Source: JAOPZW01 sp963803375 (lineage in GTDB: Bacteria > Actinomycetota > Thermoleophilia > Solirubrobacterales > Solirubrobacteraceae). Taken from it: 64,000 bases of DNA. Below, one piece after another: positions 35,828 to 43,713 of this stretch. The stretch covers positions 138,613-202,612 of the forward strand of contig CAWDMB010000013.1 in the NCBI GenBank assembly GCA_963803375.1, in the 5' to 3' direction. Position numbers and translations under genes: made by a program. Position 1 is the first letter of the stretch. Every line of letters starts with the position of its first letter. The notes under the pieces were generated by a model. It had not been told where the DNA came from. It searched no databases and saw only the letters and a list, made by a program, of their open reading frames with translations.

Positions 35828-36412
35828 CTACCGACGGTGCCGCACGTCGCGGACCATGCGAATCTCCTGCATGCCGTCCTCGACCTGGGCCGTCCCGTCG
35901 GCAACGAAGCCGTGCTTGCGGTAGAACGCCTGCGCGCGAGGGTTGGGATCGGCGACCCACAGCGCCGCGGACTCCGCGGGGTCGATGACGGCCTCCAACA
36001 ACGCTCGCCCAGCACCCGTGCCTTGGTCGGCTGCATACACATAGAGCACATACAGCTGCCTCGTCCACGCCGCCGCAGCGTCCAGGGGCGGGCCCGACAT
36101 GGCGATCCCGATCAACTCACCATCCCGCTCGGCGACAGCCGCCCGGTTCTCGCGATATCGCTCGTCGGTCAAAGCGGCAGTCCAGAACCGCTCCCGAGCA
36201 GCCAGGAGGCCCGGATCATCGAGCACCGCATCCGACATGAGCCCCCGATACGTCTCCTGCCAGCTCCGCACATTTACACGCGCCATCTGCGCAACGTCCT
36301 CGACCCGGGCCGAGCGAACAGTCAGCGAGGAACCCACCGCCGAATCGTAGGCCGCGACCAGATGCTCGCCCCACCGGACTCGCCGTGGGCGCCGCCTCAA
36401 CTCGATGCTCAC
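35828..36412 (-). CDS. GNAT family N-acetyltransferase
   Basis: Up to 194-aa acetyl-CoA-dependent acyltransferase. The fold starts at LTVRSARVEDVAQMARVNVR; motif A is LYVLYVYAADQGTGAGRALLEAV with the Q/RxxGxG/A pyrophosphate loop, followed by LWVADPNPRAQAFYRKHGF. The extra ~25 N-terminal residues suggest the real start is a GTG at the VGSSLTV position. Substrate unknown. Confidence 0.87.
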   Translation of the reverse strand: MSIELRRRPRRVRWGEHLVAAYDSAVGSSLTVRSARVEDVAQMARVNVRSWQETYRGLMSDAVLDDPGLLAARERFWTAALTDERYRENRAAVAERDGELIGIAMSGPPLDAAAAWTRQLYVLYVYAADQGTGAGRALLEAVIDPAESAALWVADPNPRAQAFYRKHGFVADGTAQVEDGMQEIRMVRDVRHRR

Positions 36413-36568
36413 CCGGCTGGGCCGGTTGAAGGCGCACCCAGCTGAGGGGGCAGCGGTCTCGTCCGGCGTGATGCCGGGCCTCGCCTGGTCACCGGACCGG
36501 GGCGAGGAGGAAGGGCAGTGTGAGGCGGGCTGGGTTCTGCGGAGACCGGGTTAGCTAGCCAGCTAGCG

Positions 36569-38581
36569 TCACCGGCCCGAGCCCTCCCGCCGCGCCCGCT
36601 CGCGCTCGACGTCGATCGGCGACCGCAGCAGGCCGCGATAGCCGCCGCGGATGACGAGCGGCGTCGCGAAGCCCGGCGCCATCAGCGCCCCGGGACCCTT
36701 CTCCACGGCGAAGGCGAACGCCTCCGCGAGCTCCGCGATCTCCCGCGCCGCGTCGCGCGCGGTCCGCTCGACCCAGTCGCCGACCGCGCCGTCGATGATG
36801 AGGTACGCCCCGACCCCGACCACAAAGCCGACGACGTTGCCGAGAATCGGGACCTCCGAGCCGAAGACCGCGCCGGTGAAGCCCGCGGCGAGCAGGCCCG
36901 AGCCGCCACCGACCACCGAGGTCCGCGTCCCGACGGCGAAGTAGTCCTCCCCCGAGTAGTCCTCGTCGCTCAGCGCCATGCTGCCGAGGGCGAAGATCGG
37001 CGCGGCGATGGCGCCGGCCGCGCCCCCGCCCACGCTGCTGCGGAAGACCACCGATCCGCCGCCGGACACGCCCTCGGTGATCGCGGCACGCGAGAGCTGG
37101 TTGACGACGAGCGTCTCCACGCCGCTGCCCGTCGCGCCCGAGACGACGCCCAGCCCGCCGTGCGTGACGAGCTCGCGCGCCCAGTCGGGGTGCTCGCGCT
37201 CGTCGAAGATCATGATGCCGAGGTCCGTCACGACGGCGATGCCGCCGCCCGCCGCGCCGCCGCCGGCCACGGAGCGCCCCGCGGCCCGAGCGCCGCCGGC
37301 CCACCCTCCGCCGTAGCGCTCGGCCAGGAGGAACTCCGGCGAGACCTGCGTCGAGATAACGTCGGGGGACGCGCTCGCCGGCCCGAGCCCGAAGCGGGCG
37401 CGCGCCCGCTGGAGGTTGAGCAGCTCGCTCGTCGAGAGCCCGTGCGAGACGATCCGACCGGAGGCCCGGTCGGCCAGACGGGTCAGCAGGCGCGCCCGGT
37501 CGGCGGCGCTCAGCGTCCCCGCCGCGTGCGCGGACTCGATCTGCGCGAGCGACGTGAACACGCGCGGGGCGAGGACCTCGGGCGCGTCGGCGAGCATGGC
37601 GTCTACGAGCGGGCGGACGTCGGCGGGGCGCTGGGTGACGCGGATCCGCATCCGCTCGCGGAACGCGCGCACGTCGTCGGCGTTGATGGCGAGCAGCGCC
37701 TGCATCCGGGCGAGCTGCTCGGCGTCGGCCGCCGCCAGCGTCGGGTAGGCGTCCTGCGCGGCAACGGCGAAGAGCCCGGGGCGACGGACGCCGGTGACGT
37801 CCCCGTAGCCCGACGAGTAGACGCCGAAGCGGCCCGGAAGGGCCAGCTGCGTGCTCGTCTTGACCTGGCGCAGCGCGAACAGCGTGCGCAGGTCGAAGAT
37901 CGGGAAGTTGCCTACCTGGCGCTGCGCTCCCCATGGGACCGTGTTGAGGTCGGTGGCGAACATCCCTCGCGACCATCCCATCCCGGCCGAGAGCTCGCCC
38001 AACGCTCCCGAGAATCCCGTCCGCAGGTGCTGGGGGCCGCTGACGGGCTGGGCGAAGAGCGACGGCAGGCGGCTCTCGAAGCCCGGCAGGTGGATGCGAC
38101 TGCCGCGCGTGCCGGCCAGCGCGGCCTCGTCAATCGTGGGGATGCCGCGCCGCCGGAGCTGCTCGTCGAACTGCTCGCGCGTGAGGACGACGGTCCCGGC
38201 CGTCAGCCAGGGATCGGCGGCGACGCTCGGGGCGATCTCGACGACCGCAACCCGATCGCCCGCCGGCACGAGCTGATAGAGGACGTCGCCCCGGCCCTCG
38301 GCGCCCCGTCCCCGGCCGAGCCACGCCTGGCCCAGGCGGACGCGTCGCAGCCGCTCCTCCTCGAGCGCGCGCAGCGAGTCGAGGTCGCCCGGTCGCGCGT
38401 TACGACCCACGATGCGCGCGCGGATCGCCTCGATCTCGGCCTCGAGCTCGAGGTTGCCGAACTGGCCGGGCTCGAACACGGGCCGCGGCAGCGGCGGCGG
38501 CGCGAGCGCGCCCGGATCCTGCTCCGGGCGCGCCGGGGTCCGCGGCGCCGGGAGCTGCTCGTGTGAGCGGCCGTTCGCCAT
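36569..38581 (-). CDS. Putative third eCIS payload, glycine-rich membrane-active-looking protein
   Basis: 670-aa last gene of the injection-system operon, starting 3 nt after the 1482-aa effector stop. Residues 1-50 are Pro-rich (LPAPRTPARPEQDPGALAPP) and may act as a loading tail; the middle (~90-420) is globular and unrecognised (VVLTREQFDEQLRRRGIP). Residues ~430-620 are Gly/Ala/Val-rich with several hydrophobic spans (GGGAAGGGIAVVTDLGI, GFVVGVGAYLIIDGAV), reminiscent of pore or membrane-insertion segments. It lacks both the LQR.AGN.AV motif and DUF4157. TGA, TAG and TAA stops follow in frame within 21 nt. Function inferred only from position. Confidence 0.55.
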   Translation of the reverse strand: MANGRSHEQLPAPRTPARPEQDPGALAPPPLPRPVFEPGQFGNLELEAEIEAIRARIVGRNARPGDLDSLRALEEERLRRVRLGQAWLGRGRGAEGRGDVLYQLVPAGDRVAVVEIAPSVAADPWLTAGTVVLTREQFDEQLRRRGIPTIDEAALAGTRGSRIHLPGFESRLPSLFAQPVSGPQHLRTGFSGALGELSAGMGWSRGMFATDLNTVPWGAQRQVGNFPIFDLRTLFALRQVKTSTQLALPGRFGVYSSGYGDVTGVRRPGLFAVAAQDAYPTLAAADAEQLARMQALLAINADDVRAFRERMRIRVTQRPADVRPLVDAMLADAPEVLAPRVFTSLAQIESAHAAGTLSAADRARLLTRLADRASGRIVSHGLSTSELLNLQRARARFGLGPASASPDVISTQVSPEFLLAERYGGGWAGGARAAGRSVAGGGAAGGGIAVVTDLGIMIFDEREHPDWARELVTHGGLGVVSGATGSGVETLVVNQLSRAAITEGVSGGGSVVFRSSVGGGAAGAIAAPIFALGSMALSDEDYSGEDYFAVGTRTSVVGGGSGLLAAGFTGAVFGSEVPILGNVVGFVVGVGAYLIIDGAVGDWVERTARDAAREIAELAEAFAFAVEKGPGALMAPGFATPLVIRGGYRGLLRSPIDVERERARREGSGR

Positions 38582-38584
38582 CGC

Positions 38585-41500
38585 TCACGGCGCGGGCACC
38601 GGCCCGCGCTTGTAGATCCGCGCGATCAGCGTGAAGAGCCCCTCGCCCAGCCCGCCCGTGCGAATGTCGGACGCCGCGTTGGCCAGGATGCTCGCCTGCT
38701 CGGGGTCGGCCGGGGCGACCCCCTTCTCGGCGAAGCCCCTGATCGTCGTGCGGTCGACCGTGACGACGCGAGCGCCGTCGATCTCGTTCGCGATCGCGCC
38801 GAGCTGGTCGACGCCGACGCCGACGCCGCTCCGTTCGGGGACCAGCAGGTCGCGCCCGACGCGCACCCGCAGCTCCACGAACCCGTCGGGACGGAGCATC
38901 CTGTTCAGCTCGCGCCCGAGCTCGGTGATCGTTGCCGGATCCGCGCGCGACAGACCGAACGGTCGGCGCAGGTAGATCTGGTCGGCGACGCCGTAGAGCT
39001 GCGGGTGGCGCGTCGGGACGATCCGCGTGACGTCCGCGAGCGCCGACTGGCCGCCGCCCGCGACCGGGATCAGTCGCTCGCCGCCGGGAGGGCCGCCGCC
39101 GAGCGCGGGGAAGAACGGCTCGCGCAGCGTCGTCACGGGCCCGGTCTGCGGCCAGAGGTGCGGGCCTGGTCGCACCTCCCAGGGCAGCAGCCGCGGGGTG
39201 TGCTCCAGCGGCGTGCGCCACGCCGGTGTGTCCGGCCAGATCGGCGACTCGGCGACGATCTGGCGCAGCAGCGCGAGCTCCTGCGGGTCGGTGGTCGTCA
39301 GGCGGCGGTAGCCCAGCAGCCAGTCGCCGGTCTCCGTGCCGATGCCGCGAGCGCCGGGGGTCCCGGCGACCTGCTCGGGCAGGAACGTCCCGGCGCCGGA
39401 CTGCAGGTCGATGATGAGCGGCCCCGTGCGCGGGGTCGGCGGGATCGGCTGCCCGCCAACGTCGAGGAGCGGCGGGATCGGAGCGGTCGGTCCGGACAGC
39501 GGCTCGCCCCCGGGACCGACGAGCCGCCCGCCGCCGGTGAGCGTCGTCCGGCCCGGGTGCCCGACGACCCTGCCGCCGACGACGAGGGACGGCTGATCCG
39601 GGGCCGTCCACAGCAAGACGGGCGGCACATCGCCGCCGGCGCTCGCCCCACCCGCCGGCGGTGGAGGCGGCGGCGGGCCCCCGGCCCCACCCCCGCCGCC
39701 GATGGCGGGCGGCCGAAAGCCCCCGCCGCCGCCGGTCGGCGTCTCGCCGAGCGCGAACCGGCGCGCCCACCAGCCCGCGTAGTATCGCTCCGGATCAAGC
39801 CGACGGAAGATCTCGAGCAGGCGCCGAAGGCGCTCGCCCTCATCCGCGATCGCGCGGGCCTCGTTGACCTCCGCGGCGATCGTGTCCGGCCACAGCTCAC
39901 CGAACCGGATCGGCTCGGCCTGGCCCGGCAGGCGCACGAAGTACGAGCGGTCGGGATCGGATGGATCGACCCCGAACTCGACTTCGTAGAGCTCGCCCGT
40001 CGGCGTTCGCGAATGCACCTTCTGCGACACGCGCCCGCGGCCGGGGCTGCGCCTCCAGTCATCGAGTGCGCTGGCGAGGTCCTGGGGCGCAGGATTGTGG
40101 AAGCCCGGGTCGCTGGGCGCGTCGGGGTGGAAGTGCGAGACGTTGAACCAGCCTTCGCCGGGCGGCGGGCGCACGCCGCCCTTGAACCCCTGCACGACCA
40201 CGAACCGCCGGCCGCTCGGGGTGTCCTGCGTGTAGATGCCGACCTCGACGGACTCGGGCGCGCTGCGGGCGGCAGCTGCGAGGTATGCCTCCATGACCTC
40301 GGCCTCGCTCGTGCCCGCCGCGAGGATCGTCCCGGGCGCCGGCGGCGCGGCCGGCCCGCGGCCGACCGGCTCGGGCGCGGCTTCGCGCTCCTGCCTGCGC
40401 CCGAGAATGTCCTCCTCCTCCTTGCCGACGTCCTCGTCGAGCTTCGCGGCGTCCTTCGCCACGTCGTCGATCGCCTTGCTGTCCTCGGGGTCGGGCTGCT
40501 CGGCGCGCAGTCGATCCTCGAGCTCGCCGGACTTCTCCGAGAGCGCGAGGTGCTTCTTCTGCGAGCCCCTGACCCGCTCGCGCCAGAAGTCCTTCTGGCT
40601 CTTCCAGTTCTCGATCTCGCTCTTGACGAGCTTTCCGGGCGCGGCCCGCAGAAACTTCCAGACGTGCTCGCGGGTCGTCGCGGAGAGCAGGCTCGAGATC
40701 CGCGGTCCGAGCACTCTGAGCGAGGCGATCGGCGTGCGGAGCCTGGCCACCAACGTCGAGGCGACGCCGCGCAGCGCCTTGCCCACCACGCCGGCCTCCT
40801 TCTTGGCGACCTTCACGAACGCGGCGCCCAGGCTCACCTCGCGCGCCTCGACCGCGACGGCCTTCGCCGCGGAGGCGCCTCCGCGGAAGCTGAAGTACAC
40901 GTTGAGCACGAACGAGACGATGCGTCGCGTCCAGAACTCGACGCGGCGGCCGTACTCGAACGGGCCTTCGATCGTCGTCGACTCCCTGACCGTCTGCGTC
41001 CAGGCGGCGGTGATCGTGTCGATCGGGTGGGCGAGGAGCTGCGCGATCCCCTTGAAGAACTCCTTCGTCGCCAGCCACTGCGAGCCGCCGACCGTGCCGA
41101 AGGTCAGGAAGTACACAGCCGACATGACGAGGTAGTAGGCGGCCAGCGCGACGTCGACGACGATTCCGAGCAGGCCGAGCAGGAACGCCCCGATGCCGGT
41201 CACGATCCCGATGACGAGCCCGACGGCGACCTCGACGATGTCCAGGACGGCGTCGAGCACCCCGATGCCGAGGGACGCCAGCGCGCCGCGCTGGGGCTGG
41301 AACGCGTCGAGCCTGAGCCCGGGCAGCGCCGCGAGCTGCCGGTAGTGGACCTCGTACATGTTCTCCATCAGCACCTGCTGAGCCGTGTGCGGCGTGGTGA
41401 GCTGCTCGAGCTCCGCCTGGACGTTGGTCCGGTGCTCCTTGGCCTCGATCGTCTCGAAGTTCCAGAGGATCGAGTTGGAGTCCGCGTAGCTCGTGTAGTC

Positions 41501-43033
41501 GTCGAGCAGCGCCTTGACCTTGCGCGCCGTGTAGATCTCCGCCCACCCGGAGGCCGCGCCCCCGATCTTGAAGAAGTGCTGGCGCAGGTCCTCGGCGATG
41601 CCGCGCTCGAGGTCGTCGAAGAGCCTGAAGGCGAGCGCGTCGGGGTCCTTCGCGTCGGGCGTCCGCTGCTGGAGCCGGGCCAGGACCGCATCGAGCCCGT
41701 CGCTCGAGAACTGCGTGAGCGTGCCGACGATCTCGCGGCTGTCGTCCTCGCTCGTGTAGCCGGCGAGGAGATCCGCGACCTCCTTGGCGGCGAGGCGGAC
41801 GAGGTCCTCCTGCGGGGCCACCGCGAAGAGCAGGCTGCGCAGCTCGCGCCGGTCCTCCTTGATCATGTCCGAGAACAGCCAGTCGATCACCCCCTCGGGC
41901 TCCACGTCCGGCGGCGCGACGGCCTTCAGCTCCTCGAGGATCGCGCGGATCGTGGCGGGGCTCCGCTCCTGGAAGGTCCGCAGGATCCGGCCGCTGCCCG
42001 CCGTGCCCGTGGGGCCGATGAGCGCCTCCATGATGATGCTGACGGCGGCGTCGACGATCTCCCTGTCGACCTTCTCCGGCGCCGGCGCCGCTCCCGGCGG
42101 CGTCTTGCGCTCGTCGGTCTGCGCGCGCGCGAGGATGATGCGCAGCTGCTGGCGATCGCGCGGCGTCAGGTCGCCGAGCAGCCAGTCGACGATCTCCTCG
42201 GGCGTCTGATCCCACTCGGCCGCCTTGGCGCGCAGCCGGCGCATGATCGAGCGCACGGTCGCCCGGTCGTGCCTGCCGAATTCCTCGACGATCTCCGCGC
42301 TGTCGCGGTCGCTCGTGTAGCCGGAGAGCCGATCGAGGATCTTCGCGACCGCCTCGTCGGCGACGGGGTCCGGCGCGACCGGCGTCAGCTTCGTGCCGCC
42401 GCCGGCCAGCGCCGCCTCCAGGCCGAGCTCCTGGCGGGCGAGGGCGGTCGGCCGCTCGCGCGGCGCGGGGACCGCCGCCCCGTTCGCCACCCGGTCGGCG
42501 GCGTCCCGTGCCTCGCGCTCGGCCGGGTCGCTCGCCGCGCTCAGACCGCCCGCCGCCGGCGGCGAGTCGTCCTGCTGGATCGTGTGCGTGAGCTCGTGGG
42601 CGAGCACGCGCTCGCCCGCCTTGCTGGCGGGGTCGTACGCGCCGCCGGCGAAGTACACGTCGCGCCCGCGCGTGAACGCGTGCGCGCCCAGCCCGCGCGC
42701 AAGCTCGGCGGCGCCCGCGTCGGCGTGGACGCGAACCTCCCCGAACCGCCGGCCGAAGCGCGCCTCCATCCGCTCCTGGGTCCGGGGCTCGAGCGGGTGC
42801 CCCGGCGAGCGGTCGGCGAGCGCGCGGTCGACGACGCGGGCCGAGATCGCGGGCTCCGTCCCGTCGCTCGCGCGCTGCAGGAGCGCAGCGACCGCGCGAT
42901 TGCCCGCGCGACGCTGGAGCAAGAGGACTGGGTGGAGGCGCTCGTGAGCCGCGGGGCCGCGGGGCTCGCGCGCGGCCTTGTCGCGCGGCGCCCGCGCGGG
43001 CTTGGGCTCGAGCGGTGCGCGGGCGAGGGTCAC
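38585..43033 (-). CDS. DUF4157 eCIS effector, multidomain toxin candidate
   Basis: 1482 aa, GTG start overlapping the previous stop. Residues 39-48 have LQRRAGNRAV. Residues ~75-155 form the eCIS-associated DUF4157 domain with the zinc-protease-like HELTH at 146-150 (FGEVRVHADAGAAELARGLG, AHELTHTIQQD). Residues ~225-590 hold four ~90-aa repeats with LL.GYTS..DS..I, annexin-like in pattern. A long hydrophobic span at ~590-645 follows (VAVGLVIGIVTGIGAFLLGL), then a coiled region. Near 960 is VSHFHPDAPSDPGFHNPAPQ-D, a JAMM-like HxH...D candidate. After a Pro/Gly linker (~1100-1130) a C-terminal domain contains GRELNRMLRPDGFVELRV, methyltransferase-like. It is likely carried by the particle and delivered to a target cell; DUF4157 probably acts in loading or autoprocessing. 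Confidence 0.8.
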   Translation of the reverse strand: MTLARAPLEPKPARAPRDKAAREPRGPAAHERLHPVLLLQRRAGNRAVAALLQRASDGTEPAISARVVDRALADRSPGHPLEPRTQERMEARFGRRFGEVRVHADAGAAELARGLGAHAFTRGRDVYFAGGAYDPASKAGERVLAHELTHTIQQDDSPPAAGGLSAASDPAEREARDAADRVANGAAVPAPRERPTALARQELGLEAALAGGGTKLTPVAPDPVADEAVAKILDRLSGYTSDRDSAEIVEEFGRHDRATVRSIMRRLRAKAAEWDQTPEEIVDWLLGDLTPRDRQQLRIILARAQTDERKTPPGAAPAPEKVDREIVDAAVSIIMEALIGPTGTAGSGRILRTFQERSPATIRAILEELKAVAPPDVEPEGVIDWLFSDMIKEDRRELRSLLFAVAPQEDLVRLAAKEVADLLAGYTSEDDSREIVGTLTQFSSDGLDAVLARLQQRTPDAKDPDALAFRLFDDLERGIAEDLRQHFFKIGGAASGWAEIYTARKVKALLDDYTSYADSNSILWNFETIEAKEHRTNVQAELEQLTTPHTAQQVLMENMYEVHYRQLAALPGLRLDAFQPQRGALASLGIGVLDAVLDIVEVAVGLVIGIVTGIGAFLLGLLGIVVDVALAAYYLVMSAVYFLTFGTVGGSQWLATKEFFKGIAQLLAHPIDTITAAWTQTVRESTTIEGPFEYGRRVEFWTRRIVSFVLNVYFSFRGGASAAKAVAVEAREVSLGAAFVKVAKKEAGVVGKALRGVASTLVARLRTPIASLRVLGPRISSLLSATTREHVWKFLRAAPGKLVKSEIENWKSQKDFWRERVRGSQKKHLALSEKSGELEDRLRAEQPDPEDSKAIDDVAKDAAKLDEDVGKEEEDILGRRQEREAAPEPVGRGPAAPPAPGTILAAGTSEAEVMEAYLAAAARSAPESVEVGIYTQDTPSGRRFVVVQGFKGGVRPPPGEGWFNVSHFHPDAPSDPGFHNPAPQDLASALDDWRRSPGRGRVSQKVHSRTPTGELYEVEFGVDPSDPDRSYFVRLPGQAEPIRFGELWPDTIAAEVNEARAIADEGERLRRLLEIFRRLDPERYYAGWWARRFALGETPTGGGGGFRPPAIGGGGGAGGPPPPPPPAGGASAGGDVPPVLLWTAPDQPSLVVGGRVVGHPGRTTLTGGGRLVGPGGEPLSGPTAPIPPLLDVGGQPIPPTPRTGPLIIDLQSGAGTFLPEQVAGTPGARGIGTETGDWLLGYRRLTTTDPQELALLRQIVAESPIWPDTPAWRTPLEHTPRLLPWEVRPGPHLWPQTGPVTTLREPFFPALGGGPPGGERLIPVAGGGQSALADVTRIVPTRHPQLYGVADQIYLRRPFGLSRADPATITELGRELNRMLRPDGFVELRVRVGRDLLVPERSGVGVGVDQLGAIANEIDGARVVTVDRTTIRGFAEKGVAPADPEQASILANAASDIRTGGLGEGLFTLIARIYKRGPVPAP

Positions 43034-43713
43034 AGGAGCACGAGCGGCTCGTCGTCGCCGATCCCCAGCCAGGCGCGCGCGGCGCGCACTGCTGCCGCAG
43101 CTTGCCCGCTCGGAGGCGCCCAGGGATCGCGGGTCACGAGGATCAGCCCGCCGCCGGGGACCTCGATCACGCGCGCGGGCGCGCCGACGACCCGGTGGCG
43201 GCCGCCTGCGCGCTCGACGGCCCGGGCATCGAGGTATAGGAGCGGGGGCACCTCGCTCAGGCCGCGCAGGCCCTGCATCGCGAGCTCGGCGTCGGGCCCG
43301 TCGCAGTCGTAGACGAGCGCGAGCGCGGGCGCCACGCCGCCGCGGTCGCGGATCTCCGCGAGCAGGTCGCCGACGCGCGCGGCGACGTCGCCGGCGGCGG
43401 GACGGTTGAGCGCGACATCGACCTCGTGCTCGAGCTCGCCGCGGCCGACGTCGATCGACGTGCCGGCGCCCTCGCGCCGCTCGAGCCCCCAGGACCACCA
43501 CCGGTCCCGCGCCGCGCGGCGGGCGAGCTGCGGCCACAGCGCGTCCGACCACGGCTCGTCGGGCGACGCCTCGGGATCGTCGCGGCGGTGCACGTTCGTC
43601 GGCGCGAGGGCGCCGTCCCACGCGACGAGCGCGTCGAACGTCCGCCGCCACGCCGCGGGATCCGGGTCGGGCCGGAACCGCAGCCCCACGCACAGTGTCT
43701 CGGTGGGGCTCAT
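43030..43713 (-). CDS. Candidate immunity protein between two effectors
   Basis: 227-aa cytosolic protein, rich in Trp and Arg (WRRTFDALVAWDG, DRWWSWGLERREG), with VDVALNRPAAGDVAARVGDL and LILVTRDPWAPPSGQAAAAV. It overlaps both flanking genes by 4 nt (ATGA and GTGA). The size, lack of signal peptide and position between two toxin-like genes are typical of immunity proteins for polymorphic toxins. It does not match a family I can name with confidence. An adaptor or chaperone for loading is the alternative. Confidence 0.5.
   Translation of the reverse strand: MSPTETLCVGLRFRPDPDPAAWRRTFDALVAWDGALAPTNVHRRDDPEASPDEPWSDALWPQLARRAARDRWWSWGLERREGAGTSIDVGRGELEHEVDVALNRPAAGDVAARVGDLLAEIRDRGGVAPALALVYDCDGPDAELAMQGLRGLSEVPPLLYLDARAVERAGGRHRVVGAPARVIEVPGGGLILVTRDPWAPPSGQAAAAVRAARAWLGIGDDEPLVLL

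Noticed and set aside
35432..36445. A 337-codon plus-strand gene covering the recombinase fragment
   Set aside because: Only ~65 codons look like recombinase; the remainder runs antisense through the GNAT gene.
39005..43312. A 1435-codon plus-strand open frame
   Set aside because: Antisense to the DUF4157 effector; low-complexity Arg-rich translation.
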